A stretch of DNA of 64,000 nucleotides from Diphasiastrum complanatum (Eukaryota > Streptophyta > Lycopodiopsida > Lycopodiales > Lycopodiaceae). Every line of letters begins with the position of its first letter. Within the stretch, counting starts at the first letter, position 1. The notes under the pieces are model-generated. The model searched no databases and had not been told where the DNA came from. It saw only the letters and a list, made by a program, of their open reading frames with translations. Shown here piece after piece: positions 1-13,709 of this stretch. The stretch spans positions 43,059,480 through 43,123,479 of the forward strand of contig CM055104.1 in assembly GCA_029204225.1 (NCBI GenBank), in the 5' to 3' direction. Both the position numbers and the translations under genes were made by a program.

Positions 1-328
1 GAAACATGCTTTTCAAGCAAGAAGGAAAGAATTTGATGGAGAATGTTGATTTCTAAATAGTTGAGAGTAATCAGTCTTGGTATCCACATGTCTGCCACAG
101 AGAGAAATTTCTACTTCAAATAGTGGGAACAAGTTTTAGTTGGCACGTTAGATCAGAACTTTTCATTTCAAATTGTGGGAACTTTTTGCTTTTCAGGAGA
201 GCTATGAGGCCCGGGCCCCACATTCCACAATATTCTCAAGTGCCTCACGTCGGCCACATTGGAGGCAGCCTTCATGGGCAGGCCTGGAATATGACATGAT
301 ACATATGGCTACAGTATAGTACAACAGA

Positions 329-329
<1 letters not shown>

Positions 330-390
<61 letters not shown>

Positions 391-412
391 GATATATATA
401 TATATATATATA
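330..412. repeat. (CT)n/(TA)n compound microsatellite
   Basis: A pure CT run of about 38 bases passes directly into a TA run with one GA interruption. It lies about 430 bases upstream of the permease start codon. Nothing else is recognised in bases 1-845 except the presumed promoter and 5' UTR of that gene. Confidence 0.95.
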
Positions 413-845
413 AAACACTAAATCACTAGAGTACAGTAGATACACAAAGATTGTGGTTTGGTGCTTGAAGTCCCTCTCATTCTTTCGTCTCCAGAGGAAA
501 CTAAACACTGATTCAGCTCTAGAATCATAGATGACATATTACACTAGACATTAAAATACTTGTGATGATACTAGCAACTTTAGCTGACGTCTGCTTGTAG
601 AATGTATAAGTGGGCACCTCTTTTTTGCAAATGATAAAACACCCGAGACAGAAACTTAAGTTGAGCTTGATAGGATTCTTGCTACATGATTTTTAAATAA
701 TACTAATATCTGCACTTTGTTAAAACAGTAACTTTTCCTCACTACCGAAGCTGTAGTTGAATCAGTGGGTTGGGAAAAGGAAGACAATTGTGCCGCAATT
801 GAGTGTTGAGTAACTTTAGTAACTACAGACCCGAAGCAAATCATC

Positions 846-3800
846 ATGGCTCCACAAGCGCTGGATATTGAAGGAGCCGTTGAGAGCCAAAAGAAGTCCA
901 TGGCTGTTGATGACGATGGAAGGCCAGCCCGCACAGGTCAGAATACTGAAAACACTGCACTTGGAGTGTTGGATAGTGCATGATCATAATATGGCGTTTC
1001 ACAATTTAGTTGCAAGAGGCAATGTCATCAAAGGCTACAATTCAATCTTTGTGGAAGATGATTGTTCATTGCAGGAAACGAGTGGACGGCTCTAGCTCAT
1101 CTGGTCACTGCAGTTTCAGGCGCTGGAGTGTTATCTCTCGCATGGAGCATGTCTCAGATAGGCTGGGTCGCTGGCTCTATCATTCTCGTTTTGTTAGCTC
1201 TTGCTACTCTCTATTCTTCATCACTTCTATCCGATTGCTATCGACACCCAGATCCCGCTGCTGGCGCTCGCAACCACACCTACACAAAATGCGTCAATGC
1301 TATTCTAGGTGTGTATGTAAGCATTGTGTGCGTTGACTCTCTTTCGTTGTCAAGAAATGGCAATAACCTATTCATAAATTCATCTCTACTTGGTTAATGG
1401 CTCTATAGCTCAGCTTACTATTTCTTACAGATTGTGCATAACGGAATTGAATAACTCTCCCCTAACTGATATCGTTTCTTTTACACATTTAAAAGTTCCA
1501 CCTAACATGCTGCCTGCTAGATAATCAAATTCATTACAGAAAGCTACATTGAATATTCACTTAGCTCAACCATTCTGATTACAGTGGCTTAATACTGGCC
1601 ATCGAAAGATCAATCATAAATTAGATATAAGCTAGAGAACCTGGTTCATCAAGAATATTGCAAACATACAGAACACATAAACGTCATTATCATTCATCTC
1701 AGTTTCATGTTTTGGGTTTATAAGCAGCAGATAAAATGATTCACGGCTCATAGTCCTGAAATGATTTACGCCAAAGATCCGTACATACATCCCAACATTT
1801 AGAGAAAGCTGAAAATGAATCCTGGAAATCCGATCGAACTATCCACTCACATCCCCATCTTCTAGAGATAATTGATATGAAGACTATATCCTACAATATC
1901 AAAGTTATGCTGCTGTGAAAAACGTAGCAAGGGTAACACGTTTATAAAAATCAATGGAAAACGGATTACATTCTCTATGGTTCTGTCTCAGATGTACAGC
2001 ATGATCCTACCACCAGTTCAGGACATGTGGCAAAGAAGTCGGGCTTGTTTTTTTACCGATCGCTTACTCTTCTCGCCTCCTTCTAAGTTCTCGTGTTAGC
2101 AGCCAAAAAAGTCCTCTCCTTGCTCAGTGAAATCTCTCCTTAGATATGACGATTGTTATTTTCTGTATGTTATACCAGGAAAACGCCAAGCTTGGTTTTG
2201 TGCACTAGCTCAGTACGCTGATCTCTACGGTGCAACAGTTGCCTTTACGATTGTGGCTTCATCCAGTATAGCGTGAGTTCACCCCTGCTGCAGAATGCAA
2301 GATCATCCCTCCCTTCCGCTTGCCTTTAATGAGTATATTCAAAACAACAAGCCGCATAGTCAGGCGTTTTAGCTGCTGCAGTGGTCCTAGATCCTAACAC
2401 TAATCTCCATGTTTTTATTTGTGATGCTTCAGAGCCATCGCCCAATCCGTATGCTATCGAAAACATGGGAAGAATACGCCTTGCGACGCTGTTACTGGGC
2501 GCTACACGCTCATATTCGGAGGAATACAGATTTTCTTCTCGCAGCTGCAAGATATGCAGAGAGTGAGGTGGCTCTCGATCCTGGCCACCGTAATGTCGTT
2601 TTCCTACTCTTTCATCGTCCTCTCTCTCAGCGCAATCAAAGCTTCGGGTATAGTGTACTGCATTGGCATATTCACTAACGAAACTTTTCTGAAGAGCTCA
2701 GAATTCACAAGTATCTTTCAATCCAATCAGCTAAGGTCTATGATGAGCCTCTGAAACATTTAAATAGAATTAGCATAACTGACTATTTGGAGATAAACCA
2801 CCCTGTCATGAATATTATTGTGTAAACGCATCGATAACATTATACAGTCAATCGATCTCCAGTGGCTCAACCTCGCTTTTTATGAGAGCTTCTAGAAGAA
2901 GAGAAATCAATCTCCTGTTGTGATTAAGAGTTTCCTCTAGATGAGATTCAGCATAAAAGCATTGTATCACATTAATTAACGTGGGGTTGGTCAATTTTTT
3001 TATTCTGATCCTGAAATACTAAATAAGTGGATGATTACAAGTTTCTTGGACACATCCTTTAGAGGATTCAAAGAGCTCTGCATAAGGTTTCATTTTGCTG
3101 GTTTCAGAGCATGGCCACTCCCATGGCACTTCTTTTGGAGTGCTTGTTGGAAGTAACATGCTGGTTCACGTGACGACATATCAGAAAACACTAGGCGTCC
3201 TTCAGGCAATAGGAAACATGTGCTACAGCTTTCTATTTACATCCATCTTGATCGAAATTCAGGTTTGAGTATAAACTTTTTGACTGAAGCAACTACACAT
3301 TTCCATTAAAATTTTCTCCTCGGGCAAATCTCCTATACTGCAATCATCCTCTTTATACAGTAATGTTTTTTATCAAACTTTGAAGTGATCAGACAAAATT
3401 ATAAGTACTTCTAAACAATCTACTGTGGCTGCCAAAAATATGTAGGATACCTTAAGCTCCTCACCTCCAGAGAACAAAACGATGAGGAAAACATTATTAA
3501 TCGGGATAGTTTACACCACCATGTTTTACATGGCATTGGGTGGCACTGGCTATGCAGCCTACGGGGACAAAACGCCTGGAAACCTTCTTTCAGCTCTGGT
3601 ATCATATCGGCACGTCTTCTGGCTGGTTGATCTAGCCAACCTCTTTATCATCGTTCGACTCGTGGGTGCGTATCAGGTTAGTATCTGATTTAATGCACTT
3701 CAAAAAATATTTCAAGCTGTCGGGATGTTGGTGTTCCGGATCTCAAGAATATTTCCGGTGCATTCTCTGATTGTTTGGTAGGTGACTGCACAGCCCATCT

Positions 3801-4285
3801 TCGGATTCGTGGAGTTTCATGCTTCGATTTACTTCCAAAGGAAAATAATGCCAAACGAGAAGCAACCTTCACATGCAGTACTTCCGTTGCAGAAGAAATC
3901 CAGCCTCGACCATCTTACAATCTTCAGGATAGTGTGGAGGACGTCTTTTGTCATCCTCACAACAATGATATCTATGGCATTTCCCTTCTTCAATTCCATC
4001 CTGGGCCTGCTGGGTGCCCTGGCATATTGGCCCCTCACAATCTACTTTCCGATTCAGATGCATATGAAGAAGTTTGATGTTCAGCCATGGTCGTCAAAGT
4101 GGGTCGGATTGCAGATTTTGATGCTATTTTTCCTATTGGTTTCCTTCAGTTGCATTGCTGGATCCATTGAAGGGATCCGTCAGTCCATGAAAAAAACATC
4201 AAGCATTCCAAATCTAATTTGGATTGGCACAATATTGTCCTGTCTAATAATATATTGTTGTCCACTACATTACATTATTTCTTGA
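846..4285 (+). CDS. Amino acid permease (AAP/AAAP family), 7 exons
   Basis: Predicted proton-coupled amino acid transporter of the plasma membrane or endomembranes. Exons I could join in frame are 846-936, 1075-1308, 2179-2272, 2433-2647, 3108-3262, 3446-3676 and 3782-4285. All introns are GT-AG and the phases match, giving 507 residues. The start is the first in-frame ATG before a short hydrophilic N-terminus ending DGRPARTG. Recognisable AAP blocks include GAGVLSLAWSMSQIGW in TM1, CALAQYADLYGATVAFT, FLFTSILIEIQDTL before SPPPENKTM, and the GYAAYG block. About ten hydrophobic segments follow the Aa_trans layout. The family norm is about 470-490 residues. The extra length is a hydrophobic C-terminal tail after KKTSSIPNLIW, not the usual short polar end. 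No internal stops or frameshifts are seen. Family assignment is firm; the exact clade and substrate are not determined. Confidence 0.93.
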
Positions 4286-5834
4286 TTTATCCGGTTATCA
4301 GATTCCCAAGCACCTGATAGTACAACATAAGAGCATCACCTACCATGTATCATCAAACAAAAGCTGCAATATCAGGCTTGACTCAACCAGATTACTTACA
4401 TCATGTAAACATAACAAAGTGCTCAATTGATCAAGCACGAATGTAATTACTCATTATACTGTTGAAATTTATGTATCATATTTCAGCTACGAGCCATTTT
4501 TTTGGGGTACTTGAGGCCAGCTATGTAATAGACCTGGTTATTGCCTTGAGGAGAAGAAACTATTGCTGCATTTGTGCCAAACTGAAGAAAGAAACCTCAG
4601 AGAAGTTTTTGTTGATGAATGAGCTTGTTTAATCTGATACAACTAACCGAGTCAGGAGCGCTACTTCTGAGTTAGTTGTTTGATTCAACAAAATAATCTT
4701 TCTTATGGATATTATTGTTGAAATGTATTGCTTACAAGTCGCAACCTTTATGGGTCAAGTTTGATTCCATTTAAAGGTTTATGTGCATAGAATACACGAG
4801 AACTTTTGGCCTTATCTTTTCCCGATTGGAAAGGATAGAATGCTATCATGGAAGACTCAGGAGAGTTGGATAGTTGTTGGTTGCCAAAAGTTAGAACTCC
4901 ACGTAATGAGGTTCCGGTGAATCTAAACCCGTCCTAGAGTTGAATCTATGGAAAAGGTTATCAACCTTTTGCTTTAGCATTTGGATAAGTGAGCTGAATC
5001 ATGATATTTGTTTCTTCTCGTCCTTTTTGTGTGGGTAGTAGGATTATTAGCTATTATGGAAGGTGCCAAGAGAGAGGACATTTTGCCCGGTAGGGATTTT
5101 AGAAATTCTTAGGCTCGGGCGAGCTCGCCTAAAATATTTAAAAATTGTTACCAAGCAAAATGTACTCTGCCAGACACATTCCTTTATACTTTGACTTTTT
5201 CACATGTACATTATGAAGCGTAATAAACAATTTGATTATGTTCGGCCAGTGTGGAACTGCCATATGAATGTCGTGTGTCTCGACGCCTTATGCGCGGGCT
5301 GGAAAGTGCAACACAAGGATTTTGATAAAAAGAGATGCATATTATACTTTTTAAGATGTTGAAAAACTAGGCAAAATAGTCACAAAGTATCCATTACAAT
5401 CCATGAATTTTATATATACTAAGCAAAGAGTTTTGCACTAAATTAACATCGTAGAATTTTCAACCTATGCCAGTCAAAATCTGAGGTGCTTCTTAACAAA
5501 TTGCACTTATATTTCTATCTTGACAAAGTAAACAAAATCATTGTCAACTTATGTAGCATAAAACGAACTAACAACTGTACCAGCAGGAAAGTCTAATCAC
5601 CAAGAGTTAGTTGCCAACTCTCAATCACTCATGTCAACATGGTATTTGTCACTATAATACATGCAAATCTTTATATTGGACCTTTGACTCCATAACCTAA
5701 CATAAGAGGACATTTTGTGAAGCTTTATTGCCTTTACCAAATAAGAAATGTATTAATTTTCATTAAAGATCAATGTCAATAAACAAGTCTAGATAGAAAC
5801 ACAATGATATTCAATTCAAACACCAATGACTTAT
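4286..5834. other. Permease 3' UTR and intergenic DNA
   Basis: No coding region is recognised. A hairpin at 4639-4679 has a perfect 9-bp outer stem (ACAACTAAC/GTTAGTTGT). A short GC-rich palindrome containing GGCGAGCTCGCC lies near 5115. Confidence 0.6.
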
Positions 5835-6160
5835 TACCTCCACATGCTTGGCGCTTTGATATTTGGTTGTTCTTTTGCCATTTTGGCAAGCTCCATATCA
5901 ATAGATGAAAACATTTTTTTTCTGTATTGCAACTTAAAATCTGTGAAAAAGTCATCCAAGGACTCCACATTCTCCAATTGCATTGGCCCTAGATAGGGAA
6001 CACATTCTTCAAAATCAAGAAGCCCACAAAATCGAAACCTATAAATTTAAAAAAAATTAAGTTAGAGCTTACGCAAACCAATGCATTCCTCCAAAGCTTC
6101 TTTTGCAGTGTTTCCAACAAATACTTTAGCCATATTTCTAGCGCCACCCAAATTGACCAC
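5835..6160 (-). pseudogene. Unrecognised two-exon-like coding remnant
   Basis: Two clean stretches read on the minus strand. The first (about 6160-6065) encodes NLGGARNMAKVFVGNTAKEA and a few more residues, ending at a plausible GTAAGC donor. The second (about 6040-5835) encodes some 60 residues including CGLLDFEECVPYLGPM and AKMAKEQPNIKAPS, and starts after a TATAG acceptor-like site. The reading frames do not join cleanly across the putative intron, and stops abound further upstream (6270-6820), so this is probably a relic. I do not recognise the family. The gypsy element at 6828 is inserted just upstream of it. Confidence 0.35.
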
Positions 6161-6827
6161 TTTTTCAAACACCAAATTGACCACTCATCGATCCTCAACC
6201 ATTTGCAATTTTTCTCACTTGAAATGGTCGAGCAATGAAGGTGATGTAACTTTTCTAGTCCTATATTGATTATCACGCTTGTGTTTTCAATGCTTGTCAC
6301 CAATTCAAACCACTCTAAGCCCAACGCTGGGTTTACCACGCTTAGTATTTTTCTCATTTTATTGGTCCACTGCAAGTGGATACAACATCCTTTGCTATTT
6401 TGTGTGCCTTGTCTGATCCCACTCAAACTTTGCTCTTACATGATTCGTATTTCATTCAATCTAACCAACTTTTTTCAAAAAGAAAATTTGAGTACTATGA
6501 AAGAAAAGCGCAAAATTATTACATGTTCACACGATTCTTGAATGTCAGCAATTCCATTTCACTTTTAGCATCAAGTTCAATGAAGCTTGCTCACACAAGC
6601 ACATGCTTGCTCTTATCACAAGCAAATTTCTCATTGGTGGCCTCCATCCAACCAACAACACAATGGTTACTATCCCAACATATAAACATGCATCTCTACA
6701 TGTCATTCCAACATGGATATGGGAAAACCATCTCATTAATTTTTGCACTCAAGTGCTCCGATATCGAATCCGATAGTACTTTTAAATGATCCCTCACAAA
6801 AATGCTTCATCCAAAAGAAGTGGCCAT

Positions 6828-7315
6828 TGTTACGTCCATGTCCTGTATAAGGGAATCAGAATAATTCCTAACGTGGATAGCCGGTCACTCCAGGTGTATA
6901 TGGTTATTGGTTATGCCTCATCATTCCGGGATTGGCCTGTAAAGTAATTAATAATCATATGAGGGCCCAGACCTATAATTGGACATAGGAGCACATGCAT
7001 AGTGATTGACTGCTTTAATGCAAGAATAGGAGGTCAATAGCTCAATGTAGGTTGCATGGGGATCCTAGGGGATTATTCTTTCTCTCATGAGGAGAATATG
7101 TCCATTGGAAATTCGCCCATCCTCCTATTGGAAATTCAGTTTCTTGAGCCTGTTTCTACTCCTCTCTCTTAGGTTCTTAGGTTCTCTATTGGAAACTCTT
7201 GGAGGGATCTGGGTTTGAACCTGTTGGTTCTTGTTACAAGCTTAAAGATATGATGGATGGCGTCTGTTTTGAGCCATCATGTATCCAATTTGGATAGGTG
7301 AGCATTAGACACCAT
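6828..7315 (+). repeat. 5' LTR of the decayed gypsy element (inner boundary approximate)
   Basis: The first 370 or so bases match the 3' LTR with about 14 differences. Beyond about 7180 the match becomes patchy. The end is set by the 3' LTR length and is uncertain. Confidence 0.65.
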
Positions 7316-10300
7316 CATGTTGAAGTTTTGCTTGTTGAAGGAGGCCAAAAATGCATTTTTTGCATGATCTGAGATTATGATTGCTGGCTGGACCTGTTAG
7401 AAGCTTCTATGCCTCTCTAATAAACCTTAGTAGAGTGCTTGTAGCCTTTGATCCAAGGCTTTTTGGTTTGGGATGTGTTTTTTGAAGATTTCTCTCCAAA
7501 AAAGTGCGCCCTCCTACCTTTTTTCAATGCATTTTTTGCTCACACGTGTGAATCCAAGGGTGCAGGGTACATAAAAAGTGCCTTGTAGACCCATCTCCCT
7601 CCGTATTGTGCTTTACAGTGACCAATTTGGTGTCCTGTAGAGAAAGTTATGGCTGTCGGAAGTTTGGCAATTTTTGAACTAAAATTTGCAAAATTTTTGA
7701 AATGTTCTGATGAATGCATGCTTGTAATTAAGTGTAGTGCCTGTCTGTTGATGAAAATGTATGGATAGACCTGTAGGCATGCATGGATGCATGTTTCATG
7801 CGTAATCAGTAGTTTGATCAGAAGATTTCTTGCATGAAGCTATTTTTGGCAATTCTAGTTCAAAAAGCAGATTTCCTAGTGGCTAGGCTAATTATGGGAT
7901 TTTTTTTTGCTTTTTCAAAAACATCAGTGCATGTCGAATTGGATATGTGACGGTGCTTGTGAATTTGATAAATCGATCATTTTAATTAAGATTTTCACAG
8001 TTGGTCCATTTCGAACTGATTTTGTAAATCCCAATGCTAATTTCCCAGTTTCTTTGCAATTTACGTAAAAATTGATTTTTATTGAAATCACTGCATGTCA
8101 TGTAGGATGCATGCTGGATGCTTCAAAATTCTTCTAATATGAGATGGTAACTATGAAACTGTCAAGTCGATGTTTGGTCGATTAGGTCCATATTAAATGA
8201 AATTTGAAAATCTCAGTTTACGTAAAATTTGAAGAAACCATGGACGTTTTCAATTTGTTCCAATTCTTTGGTTATTGATCAAACAGAAATGACTTATAAA
8301 GTGAACGATCTTACTCAGTTGAAATCAGTCGATTGTCAAGATCATTGTACCTTTCACTTTTAGTTGGAGATTTTGTGAATCTGTCAATTAAGGAGCATTT
8401 CTTGTTTTGAGGATCAATAAGGACCAAGAATAATGTAAATCCAATAGAACAATTCTATGCTGGTCTATAAGGGGATTTGCTAGGGATTAAGTGCAGCACT
8501 TAATGAACAAATCAAAATTGTTAGGGTGATTACTGCTAAAGTTAACGATACCAAATTGAAATTTTTCCTAGTACAAATTTGGGGTTTTGTTAACTTGAAC
8601 CATTTTTGGATGGGGGAAAAAAGTGGAAGTCTGATATGTAGATGATTGCTAGTCTTAAGGATCCAATTATTTAATTTACATTCAATTTCTGAAGTATAAC
8701 TAATTGCAAATGAGAATAAAATTGAGAATTATTTAAGAAGACTGCCTTTGGGAATTTGAGTTCCTTTTCCCCAGTGTGAATTAGAATTTCGAAAATTCGA
8801 GGATTCTAAGGGAAAAGTAGTGGCAAGACTGATAATCCATTTATGGAACCATCTCTGTTTTGCAATTGGATTTGGATCTTGCAAAGTAATGCAGATAGAA
8901 GGTGTTCCATACATGAATCTAGTAATTTGGATTCTTTTCAATTATTGAGTATTTCTCTATAATGATAGTAACGACCAAGAGAGTTCTAACTTGTTAAAAG
9001 AATTAAGTTCTTTGTACCGATTCTGGATAGATATTGGATATCTAAGACAATATGAGATTCGGTTTTGTTGAAATCTATGTTTCTTTTGGATTAGTGATAC
9101 ATTCTATTGTACTGGGATGATACATTCTGTTTGTCCATGTTGGGTACAATATAAAATGGTATTCTTTGAGTAACACTAAAGAAGCATGAGAGATTTCAAT
9201 TGTTAGGATTATCTCCTGGAATTGGTTTTGAATATAATCCTATATCTGGGTATAGGATAGCCAAATTGTCTTTTTTGACTTTTTGGGCAAAACAGATCTG
9301 GATGCAGAGGATTCTTGGAGGAAAAGCTGGTGGTATGGGACATCAGTGATTCTGAGGGGGATTTCTTGGGTAGAATGATCTGTAGACCGATGGTTAGTGA
9401 TTGCTGTAATGATAATACTAACAGAGTCCATTGGTTTTTGTTAAGGGTATTTTGGGGAATTATGAGGTAGATCGATCCCTTAATGGTATTTCATTAATTA
9501 CAAAATATGGAAGCCCTTAAATCTATTTCTCTATTTTATTAGACCTCTACTCTTTAGAAATTTCTTATTACATGACAATTGGATTGAGATTCATATAATT
9601 CTTTCCAGTTTAGAACTCTGTTCTGAAGGACTGTTATAATTATATGAAATTGTACTTCCATATAAGATTATTGAATATGGCTCGGAACTTAGGTCTCCTG
9701 AACCCTAACGTTAGTCTCTATTTGATAGTTGATTATTGAGAGATAATATTTCTATCATTTGGGATAAGATATTCTACGATTCTGAGGAAAAAGTCCTGTT
9801 TGTAATAGTATTGGATACTCGTTACTGACTTTTTTGAATCTTTGATATCTTATACATTGTATCCTGAGAACTTTTAAATCAAAATTATGGATTTTTTTTT
9901 TTAAAAGGGAGAAAGAAAAGATAGGAATAAGTCTTTCGAGGAATCAGCCAGTTGCATTGATTTTGGAAAAAAATCTTGTATGTGTGCAATGGTAGAACTA
10001 TCCAGTTTGAAATAGACAAACTCTCTAAGTGATTATTTTGAGTAATCTGGAACTAGATGAGTTTTGGGATTATTGAGCTGTGAGATATTCATTAATATGG
10101 GAAGTAGTGGTAAAGATTAAATTAAGATTCACTGATTGTTACCAAGTACCATTTTGATATGTACTGGATTAGTGGAATAAAACTTTAATCTTAACTCTAT
10201 GTCCAAAGATGTTTGTATGAGTTAACCTAATCTTGGTTTGTTCGCTAAGATCTGTTGTAGGTTGGTTGGTAGAAGAAGTTTTGTTAATAAGAGTTAGATG

Positions 10301-12442
10301 GTTGGAAAACTTATGATGTGGAGTTATTCACTTCAAAGATTAACCAGATATGTTATTTACTCATGAGAAATAGAGTTCTTTGGTAGCTAAGTTGCAAGAT
10401 TCTCAGTGAATTATGTGGGTAACATATGCAGATTGTGGATATCTGTCAGTTTATAGCCTATGTTTATGTATAGGAACATAGTTGGATAAGTTGCTTATGT
10501 ACATCTTAATCTTGTGGATCTACCATGTGTTTCCTATGTACTGAGTTTATATCGTATACTTAAACTAGTCAGAGTACATAGACATATGAACAAGTAATGT
10601 GTGGAACAGTTACTTGCAGGTTAATGTCTCTTTCTGTGGAAAGGGTAATTCATTAACTTATTTATGGTTTGGAAGAAGATCTAAATGTGGTGTTATACAT
10701 GTATAATTGAGATCTGCACCTAGACATTTAAGATTTCTGAATCATTCACAATTGACTTGAGTAATTGGATTACTCTTGATTAGAAGTTAATTGGATAAAT
10801 AAGCAGTGTGAAGAGAATTCATCGGGAACTATTTATTTTGATCTCTTATAAGTCACATGATTAGTGAGTCATTTGGATTCATTTATGAGAACTGTGCATA
10901 GAATATAGAAGATTCTTGATATAGAATATTTCTTGAAGTAGAAATATCCTAAGTTATTGACTATATCCCAGTGAGCTCATATACATACATTGGATGACAG
11001 AGTCTAACTAATGTCAAGGATAACCACTGAATTCAGTTGGAATTCAGCAGAATTTTATAATCTCTAGATGTGGTTCTAGGTGATTGTATAAAGTTTATTA
11101 TTTGTTAAAGACAAATGTTATAATGGTCTTTAATCACTTAATTGATTGTAAAATTTGGAACTCATAATCTGGTTAAGAATCGAGATGGAAGAATATTCTT
11201 GGAATTCAGTAATTTTCCTTGTGAAAAAAATTTCAGAATGTTTCTTATATTTTCTGAGTGGTATGTTGTGCATATACTCCAGTATCTCTGAATGATTAAG
11301 TATGGGTTTAGAATCCAATAGATTATGATTGACGAATCATAAGATTCTAAATGTTTATGATTGACGGTTCATAAATTGATACTTAAAGGTCATTAGATGA
11401 TTATATGGAAATATGATGAGTAAATCTTAATCAATTGGTGGAGTTAAAATTTAGATTTGTTATTTGAATTCTAAATTTGTATACAAACTTGAGATTGTTT
11501 GGATCTCACAGGCATTTTCATTAAGTAATTGTTTACTTATGAGAAATTTGCTTACCTTTACAGATTGTAGTCAAGGAATGCTTGCGTACTGATTTTCAGC
11601 CTAAAATCTCCGGTTAATTAGGAGCAGTTAAGTCTATCAGGATTGAATGGTTGCTATTTTCTAGTATTTGATCTATGGATAGAACACTTATCTCAGAGAG
11701 TATCTGGGGTACTCAGGACTGAGTTGAAGTCATTTTTATCTTGATGGATCTTCTAAGAGATTTTGGTGGAATGAGTTTTGTACCAAGAAGTATTTATGAC
11801 AGGTCTACAAGTAATTGTGGATAGTCTTGGACTATAATTGTTTTGGATCTTTAACTTTTGAACATTGATTTCCAATATAAGGTGAGGACTCACCCAATGA
11901 TTCATGTAAATTGAGATACATGAAAGTGATATTATTAGATTGGAGAGAATCAAACCCAATAGAAAAATTTATCTTTTAGTGTACTTCTAAAAGGTCGATA
12001 TAGTATTTTAGTGTAGAGATAGATAATTTGAGAATTCTCCCATCTCTAAATACTTATTTCATATTGAAGTTAGACTAAAGATTGATTTTCAGGGTAATTG
12101 TGAAAGTTAAATGATTGATTTGTTAGCTTTTAAGCTTAATCTTCAGGTTTGGTCAATTGCTCATTCGATGTATCATGTAAATTTAGTTTGTATGATGATG
12201 ACGGTCTGATGTATTGAAGATTTTGCCCATATGGAAGATTTATCACTCAATGTACCTTTGGACCCTGAATGAGTACTCAGGATCAGAGATAAACAATTGA
12301 GAAATTGTTCTACCTCTGTGTGCTTGCTTAGGTTGGTTGGTCAAATTGAGGACAATGATTCATGGAAAGAGTTAAAAGCATACAAATTGGATTTTCCCTA
12401 GTTACTCGTTCTGAGGACAGAACTAGTTTAAGCGGGGAAGAA

Positions 12443-12930
12443 TGTTACGTCCATGTCCTGTATAAGGGAATCAGAATAATTCCTAACGTGGATAGCCGGT
12501 CACTTCAGGTGTATATGGTTATTGGTTATGCCTCGTCATTCCGGGCTTGGCCTGTAAAGTAATTAATAATCATATGAGGGCTTAGACCTATAATTGGACA
12601 TAGGAGCACATGCATAGTGAATGACTGCTTCAATGCAAGAATAGGAGATCAATAGCTCAATATAGGTTGCATGGGGATCCTAGGGGATTATTCTCTCTCT
12701 CATGAGGAGAATATGTCCATTGGAAATTCACCCATCCTCCTATTGGAAATTCAGTTTCTTGAGCCTATTTCTCCTCCTCTCTCTTAGGTTCTTCACTATG
12801 GCTTGGGGGCTAGGTCTAGGAGGAAACTCCAGGAGGGATCTAGGTTTGGATGGGTGGTTTTGTTCCACAGGTGTCCTTTTGGTTGTTATGCAATAGGATC
12901 TAGTTAGATCTTCATTTGGTGATCCTTGCA
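12443..12930 (+). repeat. 3' LTR of the decayed gypsy element
   Basis: Starts TGTTACGTCC right after the purine-rich tract and ends TTGCA immediately before the second GCCAT duplication, so 488 bp. Confidence 0.8.
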
Positions 12931-12935
12931 GCCAT

Positions 12936-13699
12936 GGACAATATGAAGTCACTCTTTTTCATCAGATAGCCATCTTCTTTGAATATGCACCTCATACGAA
13001 ACTCAATTTCAACTATTCGAATTGCTTTGTAAGATAATTTTTTGTACAATGGAATAAAAGGTGGTGGGAAATTTACACGATGACCAAAAAAAAGAGAAAT
13101 GACATGGAGGCTTTTTTTTTTTTGAAATTTTTGAATTAAAAAAAAATGCCAATATTTAAGATGTTTTTAAAAAATATATTGCAGTATTAAAAAAACATCT
13201 TATTTTTGTGAAAAATTCTAATCATGCTAAAAAAGTAACTAATAGACTATTGTTAATATCTTCAAACTAATATATATTTCCTAATAATATTAATTAAAAT
13301 CATAGTTGCAGCGAATTGCGATTCTCTGGGTTTGCGATTCGCGACCCAAAATCGCAGTTTTTTTTTTTTTGGAAAAATAGCTTATTGTTGAAATTTTTTT
13401 AGGGCATCAATGGTCAAACCAACGTTTTGTCTCTCAGAAGTGTAGTAGATGAGACACAAACATATCTTATTTTTAGTAGCTATCCGGATGTCATTTGCTC
13501 TGGTTTTCAGTAAATGTTAATGTTACAGTTTGGACTATCAACTGTATGGATGATGATCACTTTTGCAATTGGTTCATTGGAGATGTGAGTGCAATGTACA
13601 TACAATTGGGGGCATAAATATTGGGCCCTTCTCGGCGCGCATTTGGACCCCATTTTTATCTATAGGGGGGCCGATGGCATTTTTATCTACAGTGTCTAC
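12936..13699. other. AT-rich intergenic DNA
   Basis: Continues the sequence interrupted by the gypsy insertion, then becomes AT-rich with long T and A runs. No coding region is recognised. Confidence 0.5.
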
Positions 13700-13709
13700 A
13701 TAGTAGGAA

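Larger units (their letters stand above)
6823..12935 (+). mobile_element. Ty3/gypsy LTR retrotransposon with decayed interior and 5-bp TSD
   Basis: Near-identical direct repeats start TGTTACGTCC at 6828 and 12443. The 3' LTR ends in TTGCA at 12930. The target-site duplication GCCAT lies at 6823-6827 and 12931-12935. A polypurine-like tract (GCGGGGAAGA) precedes the 3' LTR. The 5.1-kb interior has no long open frame. Its last 250 bases still resemble, on the plus strand, a gypsy integrase C-terminus with a chromodomain-like end: HSMYHVN, then an RIRDKQLRN-like block, then EDNDSWKELKAY in place of the usual EATWE block. Several CAA, CAG or CGA codons appear to have become stops. The inner end of the 5' LTR is not resolved because the copies diverge after about 400 bases. 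Confidence 0.75.
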
